Positions 1 to 11,440 are shown, numbered from the stretch's first letter. The stretch: 64,000 nt of DNA from Sepiola atlantica (GCA_963556195.1 OY744525.1:61706272-61770271), one strand, 5' to 3'. Numbers and translations: made by a program. Notes: generated from the sequence alone by a model not told the origin.

Positions 1-49
1 GTCAAACATACAATGAGAAAGGGTGGGAGCGATAGAAGCTTAAGAAATT

Positions 50-178
50 GATAAGTTAATTGCATAACTCAATCCCGAAACCGAAGAATATTTTAGCATA
101 TATGTTGTGTGATTAAAATATATAGGAAAAAAGCCTTAGGGAAACCAATGTTGATTAACTCAGCTTTAGTATAATGAT
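50..178 (+). repeat. Interspersed repeat family C, copy 1
   Basis: An AT-rich block that recurs at about 1215-1340, 16555-16680, 36955-37090 and 50755-50860. Shared landmarks are 'ataactcaatccc', 'tattttgtgtgattaaaat', 'aggaaaaaa..cttaggg' and 'gttgattaactcagcttta'. It has no coding potential and no recognised class. It is probably the tail of a non-autonomous element. Confidence 0.65.
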
Positions 179-224
179 ACATTATGGAGTTTCAACGAGT
201 ATTTAATTACTTCTCCTGCAATAA

Positions 225-505
225 GTTAGACACATGGTCAGGAGGAGGTTTTGAAAAACCAGCACACTAGAAATGCACTCTGGCCTACAAAAAATGTCTT
301 AGAAGCCCTGTCAGCATTCATTGGTACGAGCGTCTCAAGCGATTAGCAACAAACAAACCCCTCCTCAAGGAGTGAAGGTAAAGCCTGGGAGGGTGGACTT
401 CCTAGGACTTCACAGAACCATACCTTAGCTCGACAGAAGCATGGCCACTGTTGAACTGATTGTCGAGGACGTATCTTCGACTGGTATGAACAACACCTAC
501 TAAAG
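225..505 (-). repeat. snRNA-associated SINE-like repeat family D, copy 1
   Basis: Read on the minus strand this matches the body of the copies at 30090-30440 and 30905-31215. Landmarks are 'ataccagtcgaagata', 'cctaggaagtccaccctccc', 'ggccagagtgc' and 'gctggttttt'. The 5' part keeps the 'ataccagtcgaagata' segment that, in the 30.1 kb copy, follows a U1-snRNA-like 'ttacctgg'. It is diverged and its ends are not defined. Confidence 0.6.
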
Positions 506-626
506 CTCTGCTCGAAACCACAATTTGCAACTAACTCATCAAGTGACCCATTTCTTACTAAGCTTCTATTATTCTCACCACCCTTTCTCTTTGTATGGTG
601 TTTGATCGTTTGCTCTTATTTTAGAC
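506..626. other. Unassigned AT-rich spacer
   Basis: No open frame, RNA motif or repeat partner was found here. Confidence 0.4.
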
Positions 627-1030
627 TAGCAGAGCTACCCGGCGTTGCCCGGGCGAAAGTGTAACATATTTCTATTAGACTCTCTCTCTTTGTCTTTTCA
701 CCTACTCCGTTTTCCCACCTCTTTCTTCTCGCCCAGCCTATTCCTCCCTCTGAACATATGCACACACATACAGGCAGACAACTCCCCGATATGTAGATTC
801 CTTGAGGAATGAGTCGGCACAAGGGAATTAACTCTGTGAAAAACATCAGTTACTTCCATTAAGTTAGTGGCTGAAAAACAGACCCCCCCCCAACCCCGAC
901 GAAATCTGCGCCAGTTTAGGGTTAATGACTGAATTTCTCTGTTCAAATTTGAGGTATTATTCATGAGGCAATGCCGATCAGAAAAATACCAACTTTGTGG
1001 GTGTTTGTTTTATTGTTTTTGTTTTAGCCG
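627..1030 (+). repeat. Family J insertion, 5' terminal motif and body
   Basis: It begins 'actagcagagctacccggcg' and continues 'ttgcccggg'. The CCCGG..CCGGG pair can form a small hairpin. The same start occurs at 39720 and 61864, in a changed form at 57268, and reversed at 50202-50240. The body is CT-rich and then unremarkable. Such CCGGGCAACGCCGGG-type ends are widespread at animal retroelement ends, but the class cannot be fixed here. Confidence 0.5.
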
Positions 1031-1214
1031 GACATACACACTAATATATATACACATATATTATATTATAGATGGTATCTATTACTCTCGCTTCTGTCAC
1101 TCAGTCGCAGTTGAAGGCAATAAAGAAACGAAAGAACAAGTATTTCAGCTAATAATATTAATTTAGTAGAGTGATAGGCTACAGAAGTGCACATAAAATG
1201 AACTTTTGAAAAAC

Positions 1215-1342
1215 GATTTGTAAACATAACTAAAGCTTAAAACTGAGGAATATTTAAGTATTTTGTGCAACAACATATATAGGAAAAAAAATCCTATGGG
1301 GGGGGGGAATGTTCATTAACTCAGATTTAGTATAATAAGGGT
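1215..1342 (+). repeat. Interspersed repeat family C, copy 2
   Basis: Same landmarks as 50-178 ('ataggaaaaaaaatccta', 'gttcattaactcagattt'), interrupted by a nine-base G run. Confidence 0.55.
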
Positions 1343-3359
1343 TTCCTAGAAAGACGCATTCACTCTTGCACTTTGTGTCTAAGTAGATGTTTGTGGATAT
1401 ACATGCAGTCCTAAAAAGTTAAATTAAATTCAGGAAAAATTGTTGGCGAAAGGATTATTTATTGTCATTTATTGTTTGACAATCTCACGAATTCATTCAC
1501 ACACAATCATAGTCATCGACTATTAAGTATAGCAACAGCTTATACAGCGTTTCACGAACTCATTCATACACAAGTCTCCACACATGCCGACAAAAACATC
1601 ACTTTCTATTTTGAGCAATTAGGGAGGTACTGATTGATAAGGACCACCTCTTAGAATCATGTCTTATATTAATTTATATTGAAGCTCACAACACGAAGGG
1701 CAATCTTGTTTATCTACAGGGTTTCCCCAAAAGATGTATTCACTCTTTGACATACGATTACTAATATATTGTTTTTTTTTTTCAAACACAACCAACCCTT
1801 CACAATGGCAAATGCTAAATGACAAATAATCGTTTCTACAGCAATTTATTTCTCTGAATTTAACCCTTAAATGCTTATTGTTTCAAATACGACACATTCC
1901 AAAAAAAATGCATATTTAATATAATATTTAACGAAAATGTGTTAAATTGCGACTTGTTTCACATCTGCAACAACCTGTTGGCAAGTGTGAGTAGGTATTA
2001 GTATGACGTTGCATCAGCACACCCGCTAAATAGGTAATCAGTATCTTCGATGTCACAGGCGAGTGGTCATCGGTGTGTTATCTACCTAATTCAAGAGCCT
2101 AAACTTTTAAATCTGGTTATTATAATGGTAAGTAAGAATTATTTCAAGATTCTCTAGTGTATTATGATTATTTAGGTACATATATGCATGTTTTGTTGTA
2201 CATGTACAATTTTATGCCATTTGTTGCACATTTGCAACATCATTTATTTTTGTTCAATAATTTTTTTTTTTCTAAAAATCATTTATACTACTTCATATTA
2301 CGCCTATGGAACACTTTTCACTTGATGAAATTTTTTTTAAACCAATATAAAAGATAAAGCATTTAAAAGGTTAATTGAACTTTTTAGGATTGTATGTATA
2401 TCAATAAAGATCTACTTGAACACAAAATGCATGAGTACTGGGAAGTCAAAGTCAAAGTACATCTTTTGGGACACCCTTTAGATTACAGTTTCAGCAAGTA
2501 GTTCAGCTAGTAGTAATTTAGTAGAGAGATTATTTCAATGAAATAATCTTTGGAATAACTCGAGTATGGAATAAAAATTCAACGAAAAACGAATATTAAT
2601 TTCGCGTGCTCTAATAATAATCTGGTCATGATTTTTATTGAAACATTTTATTCAGCTGATTTCTCTCTTTTTTCTTCTTGAAGTACTTGCACACCTTTTT
2701 AAAGAACTATATTTACACTCAATGCCAGGAATGTTTGTGTCGTCAATAATTGGAAAGTCGTTACGGGGGTGGAGGATGGAAGTAGAGCATCTGCCCTCAT
2801 TTGTGCACAGAAGAAATTGGCATGAAGAAGAAGGGAGAGGAGAGGAAAGGGGAGGGGGAATAGGTTCGATAGTAATTTGTCTCGGAGGAAGAAGAAAAGG
2901 CGGAGAGGAAAGTTTTTTTTTTTTAAAAGTACCAATAATACAATTAAAGATGGGTGAAAAAAGAAATATTGCCAAATATAAAATCCACGAAAGAGGAACC
3001 AAGTTTGGGACAAAGACTAATTAAATTACTAATGGAATCTTAGAAAGTACAGTTGATCCTGGAGGGAAGGAGGAAAGACGTGGGAGTTGGTAAAAAGAAA
3101 AAAAAAAGAATTGGATGTCAAGGGGTAGGTAAAACGACCGCAACAAGATAAAATAATGAATTGGAATGTGAAAAAGGATGAAGAGAAGAATAAGATAACA
3201 TAAATGGTTACGAAGGCGGGGGGGGGGGGATATTTATAAGTACACAGATGTTTAGAACGGGGGGGGGTATATTAATTTCAAAATAAATGGAAGACAAAGT
3301 GAAAAAATAAGAAAAAGTGTGAAAAAGAGAGTGCTAGAGAAAGTGAGAATACAAGAGAG
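1343..3359. other. Non-coding AT-rich stretch with short duplicated motifs
   Basis: No gene is supported. A short motif 'gggtttccy..aagaygyattcactctt' occurs at about 1339-1375 and again at 1719-1750, and in reverse near 2459-2483. Around 2640-3080 both strands show apparent open frames, but these are purine/pyrimidine-biased low-complexity sequence (GAAGAAGGGAGAGG type) with no domain. A G run lies at about 3218-3229. Confidence 0.5.
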
Positions 3360-5655
3360 GTAAAAAGAGAGAGATAGAAACAGAGGGGTAGAAACAGAGA
3401 GGGCACAAGAGAGAAAGAGAGCACAAAAGAGAGAGAGGCACAAGAAAGAGAGAGAGCACAAGAAAGAGAGAGCACAAGAGAGGGAGAGGGCGCAAAAGAG
3501 AGAGAGGGTGCAAGAGAGAGGGAGAGAGAGGGTGCAAGAGAGAGGGAGAGAGAGGGTGCAAGAGAGAGGGAGAGAGGGCGCAAGAGAGAGAGGGGGCGCA
3601 AGAGAGAGAGGGGGCGCAAGAGAGAGAGGGGGCGCAAGAGAGAGAGAGGGGGCGCAAGAGAGAGAGAGGGGGCGCAAGAGAGAGAGAGGGGGCGCAAGAG
3701 AGAGAGAGAGGGGGCGCAAGAGAGAGAGGGGCGCAAGAGAGAGAGGGGCGCAAGAGAGAGAGAGAGAGGGGGGGGCGCAAGAGAGAGAGAGGGGCGCAAG
3801 AGAGAGAGGGCCGCAAGAGAGAGAGAGAGGGCCGCAAGAGAGAGAGAGAGAGGGGCCGCAAGAGAGAGAGAAAGAGGGGCCGCAAGAGAGAGAGAAAGAG
3901 GGACTGCAAGAGAGAGAGAGAGGGAGCGCAAGAGAGAGAGAGAGAGGGAGCGCTAGAGAGAGAGAGAGAGGGAGCGCTAGAGAGAGAGAGAGAGGGGGCG
4001 CAAGAGAGAGAGGGGGCGCAAGAGAGTGAGAGAGGGGGCGCAAGAGAGTGAGAGAGGGGGCGCAAGAGAGTGAGAGAGGGCGCAAAAGAGAGAGATAGAG
4101 GGCGCAAAAGAGAGAGATAGAGGGTGCAAAAGAGAGAGAGAGAGGGCGCAAAAGAGAGAGAGAGAGAGGGCGCAAAAGTTAGAGAGGGCGCAAAAGAGAG
4201 AGAGGGCGCAAAAGAGAGAGAGGGCGCAAAAGAGAGAGAGGGGGCGCCAGAGAGAGAGAGAGAGGGGGTGCCAGAGAGAGAGAGAGAGAGGGGGCGCCAG
4301 AGAGAGAGAGGGGGCGCCACAGAGAGAGAGGGGGCGCCACAGAGAGAGAGAGAGGGGGCGCCACAGAGAGAGAGAGAGAGGGGGGCGCCAGAGAGAGAGA
4401 GAGAGAGAGGGGGCGCCAGAGAGAGAAGGCGCAAGAGAGAGATAGAGAGAAGGCGCAAGAGAGAGAGAGAAGGCGCAAGAGAGAGAGAAAGAGGGGCGCA
4501 AGAGAGAGAGAGGGGCGCAAGAGAGAGAGAGGGCCGCAAGAGAGAGGGAGAGAGGGGCCGCAAGAGAGAGAGAGAGAGAGGGGCCGCAAGAGAGAGAGAA
4601 AGAGGGACTGCAAGAGAGAGAGAGAGGGAGCGCAAGAGAGAGAGAGAGGGAGCGCAAGAGAGAGAGAGAGAGGGAGCGCTAGAGAGAGAGAGAGAGGGGG
4701 CGCAAGAGAGAGAGGGGGCGCAAGAGAGTGAGAGAGGGGGCGCAAGAGAGTGAGAGAGGGGGCGCAAGAGAGTGAGAGAGGGCGCAAAAGAGAGAGATAG
4801 AGGGCGCAAAAGAGAGAGATAGAGGGTGCAAAAGAGAGAGAGAGAGGGCGCAAAAGAGAGAGAGAGAGAGAGGGCGCAAAAGTTAGAGAGGGCGCAAAAG
4901 AGAGAGAGGGCGCAAAAGAGAGAGAGGGGGCGCCAGAGAGAGAGAGAGAGGGGGTGCCAGAGAGAGAGAGAGAGAGAGGGGGCGCCAGAGAGAGAGAGGG
5001 GGCGCCACAGAGAGAGAGGGGGCGCCACAGAGAGAGAGAGAGAGGGGGCGCCACAGAGAGAGAGAGAGAGGGGGGCGCCAGAGAGAGAGAGAGAGGGGGC
5101 GCCACAGAGAGAGAGAGAGAGGGGGGCGCCAGAGAGAGAAGGCGCAAGAGAGAGAGAGAGAAGGCGCAAGAGAGAGAGAGAGGGCGCAAGAGAGAGAGAG
5201 AGAGGGGCGCAAGAGAGAGAGAGGGGCGCAAGAGAGAGAGAGGGCCGCAAGAGAGAGAGAGGGCCGCAAGAGAGAGAGAGGGGCCGCAAGAGAGAGGGAG
5301 AGAGGGGCCGCAAGAGAGAGGGAGAGAGGGGCCGCAAGAGAGAGAGAGAGAGGGGCCGCAAGAGAGAGAGAAAGAGGGACTGCAAGAGAGAGAGAGAGGG
5401 AGCGCAAGAGAGAGAGAGAGGGAGCGCAAGAGAGAGAGAGAGAGGGAGCGCTAGAGAGATAGAGAGAGGGGGCGCAAGAGAGAGAGGGGGCGCAAGAGAG
5501 TGAGAGAGGGGGCGCAAGAGAGTGAGAGAGGGGGCGCAAGAGAGTGAGAGAGGGGGCGCAAGAGAGTGAGAGAGGGCGCAAAAGAGAGAGATAGAGGGTG
5601 CAAAAGAGAGAGAGAGAGGGCGCAAAAGAGAGAGAGAGAGAGAGGGCGCAAAAGA
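3360..5655. repeat. GA-rich satellite with higher-order organisation
   Basis: The plus strand is almost pure purine. Runs of GA of varying length are punctuated by GGGCGC or GGCGCC. Landmark variants recur at long intervals: 'ggactgcaag' at 3901, 4605 and 5377, and 'cgcaaaagtt' at 4171 and 4875. This indicates a higher-order unit of about 704 bp, then about 772 bp, and roughly three copies. There is no stop codon in several frames because GA/CT repeats contain none, so the very long open frames here are not evidence of a protein. A homopurine tract of this length could adopt triplex structure (inference). Confidence 0.9.
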
Positions 5656-6284
5656 GAGAGAGGGCGCAAAAGAGAGAGAGGGCGCAAAAGAGAGAGAGGG
5701 CGCAAAAGAGAGAGAGGGCGCAAAAGAGAGAGAGGGCGCAAAAGAGAGAGAGGGGGCGCCAGAGAGAGAGAGAGAGGGGGCGCCAGAGAGAGAGAGAGAG
5801 AGAGAGGGGGGCGCCAGAGAGAGAGAGAGAGGGGGCGCCAGAGAGAGAAGGCGCAAGAGAGAGAGAGAGAGAAGGCGCAAGAGAGAGAGAGAGAGGGCGC
5901 AAGAGAGAGAGAGAGAGAGAGAGGGCGCAAGAGAGAGAGAGAGAGAGAGAGGGCGCAAGAGAGAGAGAGAGAGAGGGCGTAAGAGAGAGAGAGAGAGGGC
6001 GCAAGAGAGAGAGAGAGAGAGAGTGCAAGAGACAGGGAGGGTGCACAAGAGAGAGAGGGTGCACAAGAGAGAGAGGGTGCACAAGAGAGAGAGGGTGCAC
6101 AAGAGAGAGAGGGGCCGCAAGAGAGAGAGGGGCCGCAAGAGAGAGAGGGGCCGCAAGAGAGAGGGGACGCAAGAGAGAGAGGGGGCGCAAGAGAGAGAGG
6201 GGGCGCAAGAGAAAAAAAGAGAGATGGCGCAAGAGAAAAAAAGAGAGATGGCGCAAGAGAAAAAAAGAGAGAGCGCGAGAGAAA
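5656..6284. repeat. GA-rich satellite, transitional segment
   Basis: Continuation of the array with shorter mixed units: 'gcgcaaaagagagagaggg' repeats, then 'gtgcacaagagagagagg' units near 6045-6110, then A-rich 'aaaaaaagagagatggcgca' units near 6205-6270. It bridges the higher-order part and the regular 24-bp part. Confidence 0.85.
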
Positions 6285-6572
6285 AAGAGAGAGGGATCAA
6301 GAGAGAAAAAGAGAGAGGGATCAAGAGAGAAAAAGAGAGAGGGATCAAGAGAGAAAAAGAGAGAGGGATCAAGAGAGAAAAAGAGAGAGGGATCAAGAGA
6401 GAAAAAGAGAGAGGGATCAAGAGAGAAAAAGAGAGAGGGATCAAGAGAGAAAAAGAGAGAGGGATCAAGAGAGAAAAAGAGAGAGGGATCAAGAGAGAAA
6501 AAGAGAGAGGGATCAAGAGAGAAAAAGAGAAAGGGATCAAGAGAGAAAAAGAGAGAGGGATCAAGAGAGAAA
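6285..6572. repeat. 24-bp tandem repeat, 'gggatcaag' variant
   Basis: About eleven nearly identical 24-bp units of the form gggatcaagagagaaaaaga + gaga. As 24 is a multiple of 3, each frame gives an 8-residue periodic product, which explains the open frames through it. Confidence 0.9.
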
Positions 6573-7716
6573 AAGAGAGGGCGCAAGTGAGAGAAAGAAA
6601 GAGGGCGCAAGTGAGAGAAAGAAAAAGGGCGCAAGTGAGAGAAAGAAAAAGGGCGCAAGAGAGAGAAAGAAAGAGGGCGCAAGAGAGAGAAAGAAAGAGG
6701 GCGCAAGAGAGAGAAAGAAAGAGGGCGCAAGAGAGAGAAAGAAAGAGGGCGCAAGAGAGAGAAAGAAAGAGGGCGCAAGAGAGAGGGCGCAAGAGAGAGA
6801 AAGAAAGAGGGCGCAAGAGAGAGAAAGAAAGAGGGCGCAAGAGAGAGAAAGAAAGAGGGCGCAAGAGAGAGAAAGAAAGAGGGCGCAAGAGAGAGAAAGA
6901 AAGAGGGCGCAAGAGAGAGAAAGAAAGAGGGCGCAAGAGAGAGAAAGAAAGAGGGCGCAAGAGAGAGAAAGAAAGAGGGCGCAAGAGAGAGAAAGAAAGA
7001 GGGCGCAAGAGAGAGAAAGAAAGAGGGTGCAAGAGAGAGAAAGAAAGATGGTGCAAGAGCGAGAAAGAAAGAGGGTGCAAGAGAGAGAAAGAAAGAGGGT
7101 GCAAGAGAGAGAAAGAAAGAGGGTGCAAGAGAGAGAAAGAAAGAGGGTGCAAGAGAGAGAAAGAAAGAGGGTGCAAGAGAGAGAAAGAAAGAGGGTGCAA
7201 GAGAGAGAAAGAAAGAGGGTGCAAGAGAGAGAAAGAAAGAGGGTGCAAGAGAGAGAAAGAAAGAGGGTGCAAGAGAGAGAAAGAAAGAGGGTGCAAGAGA
7301 GAGAAAAAAAGAGGGTGCAAGAGAGAGAAAGAAAGAGGGTGTAAGCGAGAGAAAGAAAGAGGGTGCAAGAAAGAGAAAGAAAGAGGATGCAAGAGAGAGA
7401 AAGAAAGAGGGTGCAAGAAAGAGAAAGAAAGAGGGTGCAAGAAAGAGAAAGAAAGAGGATGCAAGAAAGAGAAAGAAAGAGGGTGCAAGAAAGAGAAAGA
7501 AAGAGGGTGCAAGAAAGAGAAAGAAAGAGGGTGCAAGAAAGAGAAAGAAAGAGGGTGCAAGAAAGAGAAAGAAAGAGGGCGCAAGAGAGAGAAAAAAAGA
7601 GAGTGCAAGAGAGAGAAAGAAAGAGGGTGCAAGAGAGAGAAAGAAAGAGGGTGCAAGAGAGAGAAAGAAAGAGGGTGCAAGAGAGAGAAAGAAAGAGGGT
7701 GCAAGAGAGAGAAAGA
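6573..7716. repeat. 24-bp tandem repeat, 'gggYgcaag' variant
   Basis: About 45 units of 24 bp (gagggYgcaagagagagaaa + gaaa). Y is C up to about 7020 and T afterwards, apart from one C unit near 7579. Sub-variants with 'gaaagaga' cluster at 7365-7575. The sharp C to T switch suggests block amplification. The array ends abruptly at about 7716 in unique sequence. Confidence 0.9.
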
Positions 7717-8504
7717 TACAAATCAGTGAGACAAAAGAAACCTAGTCTGTACTAGCTTGTGATGCTAACTCCCTGTGACCCTCTCAATGTTCTATGTGTA
7801 TGGTTACAAAGTCATTAAAGATATACAAAAGAATGTTAGTTTGTATGTGTACAACAACCTATCTTCATCTCAATCTGACCCTGCTTGTTAGACATTAATT
7901 TTATCAGTACATTATGTGAAATCATCAAGTAAATTTTTTAACCACTTATGCATGGTTCTCTACTTGATTATTCTGGGCACGGCAAATATGGCCGTATTTC
8001 GGGGACAGCAAATATGGCCATACTCTAGATAAAGAAACAATTGGCAGGATAAATAGTGGATTTCGATTATGTTATTGAAGACTTTCCACAGAAAAAAAAG
8101 CAAGAAACATTTATATGACAAAGTAATATATAGCTTTTGTTTAAAATGCTCATCTATCTTCATCGAGTCGGGAGGATGAGTATTGGGCAGAGCCTTATCA
8201 GAAAAAAGAAAAAAAGAAAAAAAAGAGAATGCACAACCATAATACCTGGGCAACCGATGGAGGAATAAATCCTGCAAAGACGTTGGTGATGGATTGGCCA
8301 CACTCTTTGCGGGGCTCCTAATACAGTCAGGTCTGTCCTCTTTTAGAACACACAAGGAGAAAAAAGGGGCAGACCAAGAAACACTTAATGTCGTGACCTG
8401 GAGGCAGACGTGAAGATAACTAGTCCAACATGGAGACAGTTGGAGAACGTTGCACAGAAGCAGGATGCTCTGAAAACAGCCTTTTTTAAATACTACTGAG
8501 TCAC
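7717..8504. other. Non-coding spacer right of the satellite
   Basis: AT-rich sequence without a supported gene. A duplicated 'agcaaatatggccgta/atac' motif lies at 7980-8025. The open frame on the minus strand at 7960-8514 shows no recognisable domain. Confidence 0.45.
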
Positions 8505-9200
8505 CACTTGTCAAGGTTGAAAGTTACTCGACTATAAGGGTTAATGAGATGTCAGTTGAATGATGATGAATATTATGAGAGGATTGAAAATGATGAATGA
8601 AATGAATAAATTTTGATTACTTATGATGATGGTTTATGACAAGCATTTGGTGGACATTAGTTTTTCTTTTACGGCATATCAACTTTTTTCGGGTTATTTA
8701 ATGCCGAATCAGGTCATTTTGGTAAATGTTTTTATGTTTTAAGTTCTTTATATCTTTAAATATTTATTCATGGTGTTTCGTTTGGTTGTTTTGTAGAGGA
8801 AAAAATGTTTTTGTTTTTAGCTTTGCAGAACATGATTGAGTTTTGCAAAGGAAAAGGAAAAAAATAATAACATCAATGTTTGGTGCATTTTAACTCAAGA
8901 AACCGGTATCTTCGGACAGCCTGATATGGTAACACCAGTGTTGACATTACATTTGAAGATTACTATGGTATCGTCTGCAAGGAAGCAGTCTCGTTGTAAT
9001 GTTTTTTCACAAATGAGAAGTTCTTAGAAATAAACTTTGTTCATGGAAATTTCGTTTGATGCTAGGCACACGAAGGAAGAAAGGAAAGTTCTTTTCACTG
9101 GTGGTAACAAGACGAGTTCTTGTTAAGGGACACAACTCTGGATGATCATGAACAATAATTTCATTCATGCACCCGCCGATAGAGTGCAAGAGGTCTGGCA
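8505..9200 (-). pseudogene. LINE reverse-transcriptase C-terminal remnant (family F), split by an insertion
   Basis: Minus-strand remnant of the tail of a non-LTR retrotransposon polyprotein, homologous to 23790-24175, 38745-39025 and 44945-45320. The piece at 8940-9200 reads TRTRLVTTSEKNFPFFLRVP and then SIKRNFHEQSLFLRTSHL. This matches the family pattern 'EKNFPFFLH..S.RR.F..FF.R.SHLW.TLP'. The 3' part continues at 8505-8659. Between them sits a 283-bp family A copy. The remnant is frameshifted and truncated, and not functional. Confidence 0.65.
8660..8942 (+). mobile_element. Family A element inserted in a LINE, with target-site duplication
   Basis: The sequence 'gacatta' occurs at 8653-8659 and again at 8943-8949, exactly where LINE family F is interrupted. 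The 283 bp between are therefore a discrete insertion. The insert starts with 'tttttcttttacggcatatc' and ends near 'gatatggtaacacc'. Copies at 26446-26745 and 63559-63810 cover the same span, with fragments at 27735-27795 and 43975-44200. The start can fold: cggcat..aaccc/gggtt..atgccg. No protein is encoded. Confidence 0.65.
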
Positions 9201-10084
9201 TTTTACCAAACGAAACCAATACACGAAAACCATCCGCCTAATAACAGCAAGACATCAGACAATGCGACATTTGAAAGCAAATTAATCTGAGGTGTCTATT
9301 GTTTGTTTGTTTGTTTTTTCTTTCTTTCTTTCTTTCTTTCTTTTGTAGCGATTTTTTACATATATTTTCAACATCATCAGAAAAAGTAAAACTGTCCGAG
9401 ACACACTCTTAATGGTTTCTTTGTCAGCCCTTTTGGTCTCACCATCGACTTGTACCGGTTATTGGAGTGTAATAGCAACAACAACAACATAAAAAAACAA
9501 AACCAATGATGAATAAATCTAAAAAAATAAAATAAAAAAGGCGGGTAATGGGTTCACGGAGTAAAGTGAACCATTATAAAGAGATACAGAAAAACAGACG
9601 GACCGCGATTTAATTCCCATTGATTATCATATTCCAGTAATTCTGTTATCCTACTGAGCACGGCCGCAGAGGGCAAAAAAAAAAGACCGATAAAGACGGT
9701 TAAATCAAGCTTACCCGGCTCGTTTTCAGTCAGACGTAGAAGAAGAGTTAAATATTGACCATCTTAAAATGATTGTTCACTGTTTAAGTGCATTCTGGCT
9801 CTTCTATTGTTCAGGCCTTCCAACCGTCTTGGTTCGCTTTGTCCGTTTCATGGTAAATCACTTTTTTTCCGGGATATTTAGCGCAAAAACACAATTTCTA
9901 TTGAAGACTATATGTATACAAGAAGAAAAAAAAATTGACCCATCGAAGCATCCATTGAGCTTGGGTTAAATTGTTTGAATCGAGTTTACAAAGCCAGTTT
10001 AATATTAAAAAAAAGACAAACTCCCAAATTAACTCCTTTCTCTATCTCTCTCTCACCTTACAGAGAGTTCAACCGACGTGCTCC
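9201..10084. other. Non-coding stretch with (TTTC)n
   Basis: A TTTC microsatellite lies at about 9318-9345, preceded by TTTG repeats. The rest is AT-rich without a gene. 'atggtaaatcac..ttttccgggatattta' at 9849-9880 faintly resembles family A. Confidence 0.4.
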
Positions 10085-10165
10085 AAAGGAGGATATTTCT
10101 TTATATCAAATTCACACGTGGTCTCCAGTCGCATGTGTATCCTTCTCCGACGAGATGATTTTAAC
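10085..10165 (-). repeat. Fragment of the 5S-related repeat tail
   Basis: The string 'atatcaaattcacacgtggt' and the following 'ctccagtcgcatgtgtatccttct' (split here) match the region just beyond the 5S-like block at 29310-29370 in the same strand sense. It is only a tail fragment and no 5S-like sequence remains. Confidence 0.4.
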
Positions 10166-11160
10166 GACGTTAGTTTTTGCAGTCTTTTATACAGTTTATC
10201 TCATTTTCGTCACTCTTTCTCTTTCTTTGTTTAACAGTCAAAGGTAATAATGCTAACCATAAACGATTATTAGGGAATATCCTCACAAATATTAATACTA
10301 TTTAACCCATAGATTGAGATAAAAAGAAAAGAAGAGTGAGGGAGAGGGGGTGGCGAACATAAAAAAAAACCTAATTTAGGATTTTGTCTTTATTTAAAAA
10401 AAAGATCTAACTGGCTTTGAAAATGCAATATCTCTCAAGTTCAAATAATTAAACCCGGGCTCAGTGGGTGACCCATTTTTTCTAGTATTATTTTATAGAT
10501 AACAGATACTGCATAAGTCTACCAAGCCATTACTGAAAAAAAACAAAAAAACGTTTACCGACTTCAAATTATGACCACTGTTGCCATAAAGACTCCAGTG
10601 TTAACTTATTCCAAGTATTCATTCGAATATATACTGAATTACTTCCCTTAGTCTTACACACACATACATAACTATTTATACATAGACACAACGCGTATTA
10701 TTATATTGGAGACTAGCTGGCTTTGCCGGCTCGCTATCGCCTCGCAAAGTTCACTACTTGAAACATTGATTTAAAACAATACACATTTCATTCCTAACTT
10801 CTTCTTTTTTTAACACGATACAAAATCTTTCATTTATTCATATAGATAAATATTAACATTTTGGTAATTTCAATACAAATTTATTTATCTTTTTAATCTG
10901 ACCGTAAAGAAAAATTAAAAATAAATAAATTTGCCTTTTCACTTGCAATTTAGAAATAGATCGGAACTTGTTTAAAATCAAGTCGAAGAAAAGAACATTT
11001 GAACACAAATGCTAAATTTTTGTCCAGCAAATAAAATATTGCAAAGCAAAACTTATATTAACATCAAAACAATCAGTAGATTGAAAAGAAAATAACAAAT
11101 AATAGTTGATTAATAAAATGTTATTTTTCAAAACCAATATGCAAATTAGTAAACCTGGCG
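10166..11160. other. AT-rich non-coding stretch with a family J-like end
   Basis: At 10711-10745 'gactagctggctttgccggc' followed by 'tcgctatcgcctcgcaaag' resembles the family J start motifs and a similar block at 45725-45760. No gene or RNA is recognised elsewhere. Confidence 0.4.
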
Positions 11161-11168
11161 ATTGATAT

Positions 11169-11169
<1 letters not shown>

Positions 11170-11220
<51 letters not shown>
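11170..11220. repeat. (TA)n microsatellite
   Basis: About 25 TA units. It forms the left boundary of the family N copy. Confidence 0.95.
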
Positions 11221-11225
<5 letters not shown>

Positions 11226-11407
11226 GGAAGTTTCTCAACCATTAAAACTATATATAAAAAAGAACAAAAAAAAACTATTAGTTCCAAGTCGTTCAGTGGA
11301 AAATCACTCATGTAAGTCAATTTATTTTTTACAGTTATTATATTAGTTTGCTTCTAACATTATTTAAGGGATCATCAGTTGTTCACCATGAAAAACTTTT
11401 TCGGGAA

Positions 11408-11440
<33 letters not shown>
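11221..11440 (+). repeat. Family N repeat bounded by (TA)n on both sides
   Basis: About 190 bp from 'gtctcggaagtttctcaacc' to 'tttttcgggaattta'. An inverted copy at 19665-19857 matches over its full length and is also flanked by (TA)n on both sides. The right (TA)n is at 11411-11440. It has no coding capacity and looks like a small non-autonomous element that sits inside TA tracts. Confidence 0.7.

Noticed and set aside
2652..3024. Overlapping 104-128-codon frames on both strands
   Set aside because: Purine-biased low complexity, no domain, and open on both strands at once.
3334..7704. Open frame of 1456 codons on the minus strand, and several hundreds-of-codons frames on the plus strand
   Set aside because: They run through the GA/CT satellite, which cannot contain stops in most frames. 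The products are periodic Ser/Leu/Pro or Arg/Glu/Lys strings and many frames are open at once.
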